Positions 1 through 5,567 of a stretch of DNA of 6,771 nt are shown piece after piece. The position numbers were made by a program, and so were the translations under genes. The DNA comes from CAZFAP01 sp964516325. GTDB taxonomy: Bacteria; Auribacterota; JABMQX01. Under the pieces are notes generated by a model. The model searched no databases, had not been told where the DNA came from, and saw only the letters and a list, made by a program, of their open reading frames with translations. Each line of letters opens with the position of its first letter. Positions within the stretch are counted from its first letter, which is position 1. The stretch lies in the NCBI GenBank assembly GCA_964516325.1, contig CAZFAP010000219.1:1-6771 (forward strand). Direction: 5' to 3'.

Positions 1-76
1 GGAAAAGGAGGCTCTGCGGAACCCCTGGAGGAAATACGAGATTCTGAGAACGCGCAGGGTGATCTATGCAACCTGA
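1..76 (+). CDS. MntA-like nucleotidyltransferase, C-terminal end only
   Basis: Only the last 24 codons are inside the window, in the frame that ends with TGA at 74-76. They read EKEALRNPWRKYEILRTRR followed by VIYAT. This basic tail, with R-N-P and E-I-L-R-T, resembles the C-terminus of MNT-domain nucleotidyltransferases encoded just before HepT genes. The catalytic GS...DXD part would lie upstream of position 1 and cannot be seen. The frame overlaps the following HEPN gene by 11 bp, the tight coupling expected of a toxin-antitoxin operon. In characterised MntA-HepT pairs the nucleotidyltransferase is the antitoxin and AMPylates a tyrosine of HepT. The assignment rests on tail sequence plus position, so the family is probable rather than proven. 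Confidence 0.62.
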   Translation, partial: EKEALRNPWRKYEILRTRRVIYAT

Positions 77-431
77 CCCCAAGGACATGGCACGTCTCTG
101 GGACATGCTGGATGCCGCGAGAGCGGCCGTCGAATTCATAAAGGGTCTGGGGTTTGAGGATTTTCTCAAGGACCGCAAGACCCGCAGCGCTGTGGAACGC
201 AACTTAGAGATTATCGGAGAAGCGGCGCAGCGTGTTTCGGCAGAAACGCGCGAGAACAATCGCGACATCCCTTGGCGGTCGTTGATCGGTTTGCGAAATG
301 TGCTGGCTCACGAATATGGCGAGATACGTTACGAAATCCTCTGGACCATAATCGGGGAGAAACTGGCGCCGTTGATTCAGCAACTGCAGGATATGGGAGT
401 GGACAATCCGCCGCCGGTGGAGGAAGCGTAG
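66..431 (+). CDS. hepT: HepT-type HEPN ribonuclease toxin (DUF86 family)
   Basis: This is a 121-residue HEPN-fold protein, the toxin half of an MntA-HepT system. Residues 77-84 read RNVLAHEY, the exact R-X4-H-X-Y motif of the family. Arg77 and His82 are the expected RNA-cleaving pair, and Tyr84 corresponds to the tyrosine that MntA-type partners AMPylate. The preceding segment, with ERNLEIIGEAA near residues 44-54 and IPWRSLIGLRN near 68-78, is also typical of DUF86/HepT. Length matches the family. The ATG at 66 is chosen because AGGG at 56-59 lies 6 nt upstream and the start overlaps the end of the nucleotidyltransferase; the next ATG (codon 8) would lose this spacing. Known HepT proteins cleave RNA or tRNA, but the substrate here cannot be read from sequence. 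Confidence 0.9.
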   Translation: MQPDPKDMARLWDMLDAARAAVEFIKGLGFEDFLKDRKTRSAVERNLEIIGEAAQRVSAETRENNRDIPWRSLIGLRNVLAHEYGEIRYEILWTIIGEKLAPLIQQLQDMGVDNPPPVEEA

Positions 432-507
432 GTGCTCAGCCAATTCTCGAAATACCAGGGTGCCTTGCGCGACAGGTGGCTTAGTTGCAGATCCTGGAAG
501 CCGCTCA

Positions 508-526
508 GCCCCGCTGGAAGCGGGGC
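508..526 (+). repeat. GC hairpin after hepT
   Basis: GCCCCGCT (508-515) and AGCGGGGC (519-526) form a perfect 8-bp stem with a GGA loop. No T-run follows, so a classical intrinsic terminator is not supported. It lies 77 bp after the hepT stop and could end or stabilise that transcript, or be part of an intergenic repeat. Confidence 0.45.
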
Positions 527-571
527 GGATTCCGAATACTCCGGCGGCAAGCCCGTACACCCGGTGCGTGT

Positions 572-591
572 TTTGAGGGTCAAACCTCAAA
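572..591 (+). repeat. Inverted repeat TTTGAGG/CCTCAAA
   Basis: A perfect 7-bp inverted repeat (572-578 with 585-591) encloses a 6-base loop. The loop, GTCAAA, is unusually AT-rich for its surroundings. A degenerate copy of the same arms lies at 682-715 with a wider spacer that contains the palindrome CGATCG (696-701). It could be an operator-like site for a dimeric regulator or part of a repeat element; sequence alone does not decide. Confidence 0.4.
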
Positions 592-730
592 GGGAGCGTA
601 TTGTTCCGGCACAGTGCGAGTTCTCCCGGACGGGCGGCTTTCCCACCCCCTACGGGGCGTAAGACGAAATGGGGGACGGTGGTGTTTGAGGGACGCGATC
701 GTGGTAACCTAAGGGCACAGACCAAGAAAG

Positions 731-1117
731 ATGATGAGCCCAACAGCGCAGAAATGGGCTGAGCAGGCCCGATATGATCTGGAGACGGCGCGCGCAATGC
801 TGACTTCAGGCCGGTATCTGTACGTGCTATTCTGCTGCCAGCAGGCGGTGGAGAAGGCTCTGAAAGGCCTCATCGTGGAGCGCACCGGCGAATTCCCGCC
901 GCGCACACACAGCTTGCCCCGGCTGGCGGAGGCGTTGGAGTTGGAGCTGAAAGCGCAGGACACGGATTTTCTGGCTGAATTGTCGGTGTTTTACATTCAG
1001 ACGCGGTACCCCGAACAGCTCGAATCGCTCGCAAGTGCGGGAACTCCCGCCAAAGCGGAGGCAACGCTCGGCAAGACCGAGGAGACGGTCCAATGGCTGC
1101 TCTCGATGCTGAAGTAA
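731..1117 (+). CDS. HEPN domain protein, probable toxin of a second HEPN/MNT module
   Basis: This 128-residue, mostly helical protein resembles the HEPN domain family (PF05168 type), a subfamily distinct from HepT/DUF86. Visible family marks are CCQQAVEKALKGL around residues 35-47, PPRTHSLPRL around 56-65 and YIQTRYPE at 88-95. A textbook R-X4-6-H catalytic motif is not obvious: the closest candidate is Arg51 to His60, eight residues apart. It may therefore be a weaker or non-canonical nuclease, or a binding partner only. The start is either ATG at 731 or the adjacent ATG at 734. An AAGAAAG stretch (724-730) abuts 731, so 734 gives slightly better but still poor spacing. The 3' end overlaps the next gene by 25 bp, which implies one transcript and translational coupling. 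Confidence 0.85.
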   Translation: MMSPTAQKWAEQARYDLETARAMLTSGRYLYVLFCCQQAVEKALKGLIVERTGEFPPRTHSLPRLAEALELELKAQDTDFLAELSVFYIQTRYPEQLESLASAGTPAKAEATLGKTEETVQWLLSMLK

Positions 1118-1416
1118 GACGCCGGGCGCTCGCGGCGGCCAGCGCGCTGGCGCGCGAGGGGGTGGTGCGCGCCGCCTATGTATTCGGCTCCCACGTCGAA
1201 GGACGCGCCGACCGCTGGAGCGATATTGACGTGGCGGCGTTCATGGAAGGGGTGGAATCATGGGACCTCTGGCGGCGGGCGCGCGTCATCGTAGAGGTTC
1301 AAAAGGAAGTGGGCTTTGACATCGAAGCTCATTTATTCCCGGTTTCTTGCCTCCAGCACGCGGAGGCGGGTAGCTTCGCGGCGAATGTGCTCCGTTACGG
1401 CATCCGCATTTTGTGA
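1093..1416 (+). CDS. Minimal nucleotidyltransferase (MNT) antitoxin
   Basis: This is a 107-residue stand-alone nucleotidyltransferase of the polymerase-beta fold. Residues 32-46 carry the full GS-X10-D-X-D signature: Gly32-Ser33, then Asp44 and Asp46, the metal-binding acids. A third acidic position is likely at Asp76 or Glu78 in VGFDIEAHLFP. An intact active site suggests it can transfer a nucleotide. In characterised HEPN/MNT pairs this enzyme silences the HEPN partner by AMPylation, so that role is inferred here. The ATG at 1093 lies inside the HEPN gene and leaves a 25-bp overlap in another frame; no better start is visible, the next Met being residue 51 beyond the catalytic motif. Gene order (HEPN then MNT) is opposite to the module at 1-431. 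The C-terminus YGIRIL is usual for this family. Confidence 0.87.
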   Translation: MAALDAEVRRRALAAASALAREGVVRAAYVFGSHVEGRADRWSDIDVAAFMEGVESWDLWRRARVIVEVQKEVGFDIEAHLFPVSCLQHAEAGSFAANVLRYGIRIL

Positions 1417-1465
1417 GGCAAAGGCGCAAGGTTGGAGTCGTGGTGAGGGTCAAAGGCATTGAGCG

Positions 1466-1669
1466 ATGGGAAGCAGCGCTGAGGACCGCACAGACCCAGC
1501 GGGCAGAAAGCCCGATAAGCTCGCGCGAAGGCAGAAGCGCTGGCTGAAGCTCGGTTGGGCGGGGGCGCTGCGCGATTTCCGCGACCGGTACACGTCGGTG
1601 GAACTTCAGCACAAGGCCTCCGACTGGATGATCGAAGAGAGCCTTCACTACTTAGCGAAGGAAAAGGAG
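1466..1669 (+). other. In-frame 68-codon upstream segment joined to transketolase
   Basis: This segment is open in the transketolase frame. An in-frame TGA lies at 1460-1462 and the first ATG at 1466, with AAAGG (1452-1456) nine nt upstream as a possible ribosome site. The encoded stretch is basic (RRQKRWLK near residues 22-28), then WAGALRDFRDRYTSVELQHK (31-50) and a short helix-like end. None of it belongs to transketolases, which begin close to the motif DTANRLR downstream. Codon choice (gcg, ggg, gtg) is closer to the HEPN/MNT genes than to the transketolase. From memory the T-S-V-E-L-Q-H-K stretch recalls small antitoxin-type proteins, but this is unverified. It may be a truncated small gene that lost its stop, or a real N-terminal extension. 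Confidence 0.45.
1657..1661 (+). promoter_or_regulatory. Probable ribosome binding site for transketolase
   Basis: GAAGG sits 8 nt before the ATG at 1670, a normal spacing. A second purine run, AGGAG (1665-1669), touches the ATG and is too close to serve it. With the match of the downstream protein to the ordinary transketolase N-terminus, this favours 1670 over 1466 as the main start. Confidence 0.5.
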
Positions 1670-3520
1670 ATGCGTCAAGAAGAGAAGACAAAAGTACTGC
1701 AAGACACAGCAAACAGACTTCGAGTGCATTGCATTCGCATGACGACAAAGGCCGGATCGGGGCACCCGACGACGTGCCTTTCGGCAGCGGAAATTGCCGC
1801 TTGTCTTTTTTTCGAGGTCATGCGCTACGACCCGAAAGACCCGAATGGCTCGATGAACGATCGGTTCATCCTTTCAAAGGGGCACGCCGCCCCGCTTCTA
1901 TACGCGGCCCTTGCGGAAGCGGGTGCTTTCCCTCTCGACCGTCTTATGACGTTGCGGACTCTGGACAGCGACCTGGAAGGACACCCGACTCCCCGTTTCC
2001 CGTGGGCTTATGTTGCCACCGGCTCCCTCGGGCAAGGGCTTTCTGTCGGAGTCGGCATGGCGCTTTGCTGGAAATACCTCGACCAAGTTGACCGCAAAGC
2101 CTACGTTCTCCTCGGCGATGGCGAAACCGCCGAAGGAGCCGTCTGGGAATCGGCTGCCCTTGCCGCCCACTACAAGCTTGATAACCTCGTCGCGGTCATT
2201 GACGTGAATCGCCTCGGCCAGAGCCAGGAAACGATGTACGGGCACGACCTGGACGTGTATGTCCGGAAATTCTCGGCTTTCGGCTGGCGGACGATCACCG
2301 TTGATGGTCACGACTGCGATGCCCTTCTGAAAGCCTTTGATTCGGCAAAATCATCCGACGGAAAACCCGTCGCCATCATCGCCCGAACAATCAAGGGAAA
2401 GGGTGTTTTCCTCGCCGAGGACAAGAACGGCTACCACGGCAGACCTTTCACAAAAGAAGAGGCTGAAGCGGCCCTCAAGCAGATTCTCGCCCCGGACAGA
2501 CCTCAAGTGACCGAAATCAAGAAGCCTGCCCCGGCTGGAGCCTCTTCGCCGACAATCAAACCTCACGTGGAGCCGCCCGCTTACAAACTCGGGGATATGG
2601 TCGCCACACGCCAGAGCTACGGAATGGCTTTGACGAAGCTCGGCGCCGCTGACCCACGAGTCGTCGCCCTCGACGGCGACGTCAAAAACTCGACTTTCTC
2701 CGAAGTTTTCATGAAGGCTCACCCGAAGCGATTCTTCGAGTGTTTCATTGCCGAGCAGAACATGGTCGGCACAGCGATGGGGCTTTCTACCTGCGGCAAA
2801 ATTCCTTTCGTGTCCACTTTCGGCGCCTTCCTGACCCGCGCCTGCGACCAAATCCGCATGGGAGGTGTATCCGGAGCCAACGTCAAATTCTGCGGCTCCC
2901 ATGCCGGCGTCTCCATCGGCGAGGACGGCCCGTCGCAGATGGCTCTGGAGGACCTCGCCATTTTCCGTTCAATCCCCGGCTCCGTCGTCCTTTATCCCTG
3001 CGATGCCGTCTCCACCGAGAGACTCGTCGTCGAAGCCGCGCGACACGCCGGCATCGCCTATATCAGGACCTCTCGCCCGAAAACGCCCGTGATCTACGGA
3101 AACGATGAGCGCTTCCCCATTGGCGGCCTGAAAGTCCTGCGCCAGAGCCCGACCGACCGCATCTGCCTTGCCGGCGCCGGAGTTACCGTCCACGAAGCCC
3201 TCAAAGCTCACGAGATGCTCAAAGCCGAAGGAATAAACATCCGCGTGATTGACCTGTATTGCGTCAAGCCGCTTGCCGCAGAGGAACTCGCAAAGAACGT
3301 TTCCGCTGCAGGCTCGAAAATCCTCGTCGCTGAAGACCATTATGCCGAAGGCGGAATCGGCGAAGCTGTCGCCGCGGCTCTCTCCGGAAAAGGCATCGCG
3401 GTTTACGGCGCCGCCGTAACGTTCATCCCGGGCTCGGACTGCGCGGCGGTTCTCCTCGATTACCATGGACTTAGCGCGAAGCGTTTGGCGGATAAAGTGA
3501 AGCAAATTCTCGGTCTGTGA
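1670..3520 (+). CDS. tkt: Transketolase (thiamine diphosphate enzyme)
   Basis: This cytoplasmic enzyme of the non-oxidative pentose phosphate pathway moves two-carbon ketol units between sugar phosphates. From the ATG at 1670 it has 616 residues, close to the roughly 620 of the short animal-type transketolase, which it resembles throughout (DTANRLR, SKGHAAP, ATGSLGQGL, IRTSRP). The thiamine diphosphate/Mg site is intact: GDGE at 149-152 (metal ligand Asp150) and Asn180. Active-site histidines are at 32 (GSGHP), 72 (SKGH), 105 (GHP) and 256 (YHGRP). The catalytic glutamate is Glu362 in AEQNM. N-terminal PP, pyrimidine (from about residue 310) and C-terminal (from about 490) domains are all present, so this is a single full-length polypeptide rather than the split two-gene form. 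Starting at 1466 would add 68 unrelated residues. It is probably the first gene of an operon with the gene at 3569. Leu codons are mostly ctc/ctt, unlike the ctg-rich HEPN gene upstream. Confidence 0.95.
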   Translation: MRQEEKTKVLQDTANRLRVHCIRMTTKAGSGHPTTCLSAAEIAACLFFEVMRYDPKDPNGSMNDRFILSKGHAAPLLYAALAEAGAFPLDRLMTLRTLDSDLEGHPTPRFPWAYVATGSLGQGLSVGVGMALCWKYLDQVDRKAYVLLGDGETAEGAVWESAALAAHYKLDNLVAVIDVNRLGQSQETMYGHDLDVYVRKFSAFGWRTITVDGHDCDALLKAFDSAKSSDGKPVAIIARTIKGKGVFLAEDKNGYHGRPFTKEEAEAALKQILAPDRPQVTEIKKPAPAGASSPTIKPHVEPPAYKLGDMVATRQSYGMALTKLGAADPRVVALDGDVKNSTFSEVFMKAHPKRFFECFIAEQNMVGTAMGLSTCGKIPFVSTFGAFLTRACDQIRMGGVSGANVKFCGSHAGVSIGEDGPSQMALEDLAIFRSIPGSVVLYPCDAVSTERLVVEAARHAGIAYIRTSRPKTPVIYGNDERFPIGGLKVLRQSPTDRICLAGAGVTVHEALKAHEMLKAEGINIRVIDLYCVKPLAAEELAKNVSAAGSKILVAEDHYAEGGIGEAVAAALSGKGIAVYGAAVTFIPGSDCAAVLLDYHGLSAKRLADKVKQILGL

Positions 3521-3527
3521 ATTCATC

Positions 3528-3546
3528 GCCCGTCTTGTTGGCGGGC
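3528..3546 (+). other. Intercistronic hairpin
   Basis: GCCCGTC (3528-3534) pairs with GGCGGGC (3540-3546), seven pairs with one G-U, around a TTGTT loop. It lies between the transketolase stop and the strong ribosome site of the next gene. No T-run follows, so it is more likely an mRNA-stabilising or processing hairpin, or a partial attenuator, than a terminator. Confidence 0.45.
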
Positions 3547-3568
3547 TACAAACAGGAGGAGGTTCACA

Positions 3569-5176
3569 ATGGCTTCAACTACGCGTCGTCCAAGCGAATC
3601 AGGGCCCGTCGCCCACGGTTGCTGCTCTCACGCCACACCCAACGGCTTCCTTGCCGGAAGTGCCGACGCCAAAGGTGTCTCTCGCCGAGATTTTCTGCTG
3701 AGCCTTGGCGCCGCTGGCCTTGGAGCCTGGGCGATCTCATCCCCCCGGAAAGGCTTCGCCCAGGCAGGCTCCAGCGGCGGAATGGCCCAAATCGGTTCCG
3801 CCCTCAAAGTCAAACCGGCCCTCGTCTACGAATTCTATCAGCGAAGGGAAGCCACGTCCTGGCGATCATGGGGCGGACTCAAAACTCAAGCCGACGTGGA
3901 CCAAGAGATAAATAGGATCCAGGACGAGCTGAAAAACCTCGCCGCCAAATCCGACTTCCCCATCGAGATTCTCCCAATCGCCCCGGTGAAAAGCGGCGAA
4001 CAAGCCGCCGCCGTCCGTGACGCCGACTGTGATGTCATCCTCCTTTACGCCGGAATCGGTGGTGGAGGCCACCTCGAAACCATCGCCTCCTCCAAAAAAC
4101 CCAACGTTATGTTTCTCAGACACAAGTCCGGCCCGATATATCTCTGGTACGAAATCGCGCATCCGCACTTCCTCCGCAAAGCAACCGACGAGTACAAGCA
4201 GCCCCGCATGGACGTCTGGGACGTCGTGGTGGACAAATATGACGAAGTCCTCTGGCGACTCCGGGCATTGTACGGGCTCAAAAACGCCCTCGGCACAAAA
4301 ATCCTCGCCATCGGCGATGCCAGCGGTTGGGGAGTCGGCTACGAGCTGGGCCCCAAGACCGCTCGTGAAATCTGGAAGCTCGACATAAAGCCCGTCACGT
4401 ACGCCGACCTCAAGCCCATGATCGAAAAAGTCAGAGCGGACGAGAAAGCTGTCCAGGAAGCCGAGCGGCAGGCAAATGAATTCCTCGCCCAGGACGGCAT
4501 TTCCCTCAACACGGACAAGAAATTCGTCGTGAACGCTTTCCTTTTGACGAAAGTCTTCAAAGACCTCATGCAGCAAGCAGGCGCCAACGCCATTACGGTC
4601 AACAGTTGCATGGGGACGATCATGCCCATGGCTCAAACAACGGCGTGCTTGCCCCTGAGTCTTCTCAACGATGAAGGGCTTATGGCTTTCTGCGAATCCG
4701 ATTTTGTCGTCATCCCTTCCGGCATCCTTCTGCGCCACATCTCCGGCAAGCCCATGTTCTTCAACGACCCGACATATATTTACGATGGCATCACGACCAT
4801 CGCCCACTGCACCGGCCCCCGGAGAATGAACGGCAAAGACTTCGAGCCGACCGAAATCCACACGCATTTCGAGTCCGATTATGGCGCCGCCCCAAAAGTC
4901 AACATGCGAAAAGGCCAGGTCATCACCAACCTCATCCCCGATTTCGCCTCCAAGAAATGGGTCGGCTGTCGAGGCAAAATCATTGACCATCCCTTTTACG
5001 ACATCTGCCGCTGCCAGGTTGACATTGAGATCGAGGGCGACTGGAAAAAGCTCCTCGAAGACATGCGAGGATTCCATTGGATGACCTGCTACGGCGACTA
5101 CACCCGTGAGGTCGGCTACGCCCTCAAAAAACTCGGAATCGGGTGGGAGAACGTCACCGATAGAAGCACTGCGTGA
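3569..5176 (+). CDS. Tat-exported sugar isomerase-like protein (FucI/AraA-fold C-terminus)
   Basis: This is a 535-residue protein with a clear twin-arginine signal: SRRDFLL at 38-44, a hydrophobic stretch to about residue 57 and a likely cleavage after AQA (64-66). The n-region is unusually long (38 residues). The mature part has an alpha/beta N-terminal region (about 80-260, including a GIGGGGHLE loop near 160) and a C-terminal region resembling L-fucose/L-arabinose isomerases: LSLLNDEGLMAFCESD (363-378), AHCTGPRR (412-419) and HTHFESD (431-437). Glu369, Glu376, His413 and His431/His433 are candidate metal ligands; which apply cannot be settled by eye. Activity and substrate are unknown, so it may be an exported ketol-isomerase or a non-enzymatic relative. 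Translation should be strong, because AGGAGGAGG (3554-3562) lies 6 nt before the ATG. It follows the transketolase by 48 bp and is probably co-transcribed. Family call moderate, Tat signal firm. Confidence 0.8.
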   Translation: MASTTRRPSESGPVAHGCCSHATPNGFLAGSADAKGVSRRDFLLSLGAAGLGAWAISSPRKGFAQAGSSGGMAQIGSALKVKPALVYEFYQRREATSWRSWGGLKTQADVDQEINRIQDELKNLAAKSDFPIEILPIAPVKSGEQAAAVRDADCDVILLYAGIGGGGHLETIASSKKPNVMFLRHKSGPIYLWYEIAHPHFLRKATDEYKQPRMDVWDVVVDKYDEVLWRLRALYGLKNALGTKILAIGDASGWGVGYELGPKTAREIWKLDIKPVTYADLKPMIEKVRADEKAVQEAERQANEFLAQDGISLNTDKKFVVNAFLLTKVFKDLMQQAGANAITVNSCMGTIMPMAQTTACLPLSLLNDEGLMAFCESDFVVIPSGILLRHISGKPMFFNDPTYIYDGITTIAHCTGPRRMNGKDFEPTEIHTHFESDYGAAPKVNMRKGQVITNLIPDFASKKWVGCRGKIIDHPFYDICRCQVDIEIEGDWKKLLEDMRGFHWMTCYGDYTREVGYALKKLGIGWENVTDRSTA

Positions 5177-5204
5177 CCGGGCGCCTTGACAACGGGGGGA
5201 CACC

Positions 5205-5348
5205 GCTCAGCCCCGGGCGAGGACTGTCCGGGGAGCGCAACCGTGCCCCGAACGAACAAAAAGGGGCGGCCAGCGCTTCGTGGCGCCCTGTGGCTTAGGA
5301 CCGGCAAGACCCCTGCTTCCCGGAGCCCCCAACCGCTCTTGGGGAAGC
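5205..5348 (+). other. GC-rich run of potential hairpins after the isomerase-like gene
   Basis: Several stems can be drawn in succession. CCCCGG/CCGGGG (5211-5216 with 5228-5233) can be extended by GCTC/GAGC (5205-5208 with 5233-5236). GCCCC/GGGGC pairs 5245-5249 with 5263-5267. GGGC and GCCA upstream can pair with TGGC and GCCC across 5264-5288. GCTTCCC/GGGAAGC pairs 5315-5321 with 5342-5348 and competes with CCCCAA/TTGGGG (5327-5332 with 5339-5344). No T-run follows the last stem, only an A6T3 tract. The stretch probably includes the 3' end of the upstream transcript and might hold a small RNA, but no known RNA family is recognised. Hairpins by chance are common at this GC content. Confidence 0.35.
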
Positions 5349-5383
5349 CTGAAAAAATTTCGCTGGTTTCGCTTGAAAAACAC

Positions 5384-5413
5384 TTGACAAGGTCTGGACT
5401 TTGTGCCAATTTT
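5384..5413 (+). promoter_or_regulatory. Candidate sigma-70-type promoter of the secreted protein gene
   Basis: A perfect TTGACA box lies at 5384-5389. Eighteen bases later is AATTTT (5408-5413), only a half match to TATAAT; TACGAT (5413-5418) matches better but is too far. A-tracts at 5352-5357 and 5376-5380, about two helical turns apart, lie just upstream like an UP element. This AT-rich patch stands out from GC-rich surroundings and faces the gene at 5568, which leaves a leader of about 150 nt. The -35 is convincing and the -10 is weak. Confidence 0.45.
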
Positions 5414-5427
5414 ACGATGCAGTTTCG

Positions 5428-5487
5428 GGCTGCGGTGGGTAGGTTTGTCGGGAGGGTGCCAATGCCACCCCTTCACAGACCCCAGCC
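5428..5487 (+). other. Potentially folded 5' leader element
   Basis: GGCTG-C-GGT (5428-5436) pairs with ACC-C-CAGCC (5479-5487), eight pairs around one C-C mismatch. It encloses an inner hairpin GGGTG/CACCC (5454-5458 with 5466-5470). The element lies just after the candidate promoter and about 80 nt before the ATG at 5568. It does not match riboswitch consensus sequences I know. It may be a regulatory leader or chance pairing. Confidence 0.3.
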
Positions 5488-5567
5488 TTCGTTCTTTCTC
5501 AGTTTGTTTGCTCTCTCAACGGAAAACAAACAGCACAACTTTCTGAACACAAAAAAGGAGAGTTACT

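Larger units (their letters stand above)
432..730 (+). other. Non-coding gap between two HEPN/MNT modules
   Basis: No convincing gene is seen in these 299 bases. Open frames on both strands lack ribosome sites and recognisable protein sequence. The stretch holds two clear hairpins (508-526 and 572-591). It also has two similar motifs: GTGTTTTGAGGG then AACCTCAAAGGG at 568-594, and GTGTTTGAGGG then AACCTAAGGG at 682-715. Near 646-656 is a C-run/G-run that could pair. No good -35/-10 pair is visible upstream of the gene at 731. The organisation resembles an intergenic repeat element or a decayed mobile element, but nothing identifies which. Confidence 0.5.

Noticed and set aside
432..712. Two overlapping + strand frames in the spacer (432-662 and 485-712) as small genes
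   Set aside because: Neither has a ribosome site or a recognisable domain. The sequence is dominated by inverted repeats and GC-rich stretches, so I treat it as non-coding.
204..797. Minus-strand open frame of 197 codons across hepT and the spacer
   Set aside because: It lies opposite the well-supported HepT gene, has low-complexity Arg/Pro/Ser sequence and no ribosome site. It is a shadow.
3866..5203. Long minus-strand open frame (445 codons) opposite the isomerase-like gene
   Set aside because: It mirrors the codon pattern of the + strand gene, has no recognisable domain, and the + strand has a Tat signal, a strong ribosome site and family motifs.
5185..5213. Second TTGACA box at 5185-5190 as a promoter
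   Set aside because: The expected -10 area is GC-only (near CAGCCC), so there is no matching second box.
5215..5300. Fragments resembling RNase P RNA (GAGGACTGTCCGGG near 5219 and GGCTTA near 5292)
   Set aside because: The match to the conserved core is imperfect and the two pieces are only about 70 bases apart, far too short for RNase P RNA.
5327..5360. Intrinsic terminator at CCCCAA/TTGGGG followed by AAAAAATTT
   Set aside because: The stem is followed on the + strand by an A-run and only three T residues, not the T-run needed. On the minus strand the T-run would precede the hairpin.
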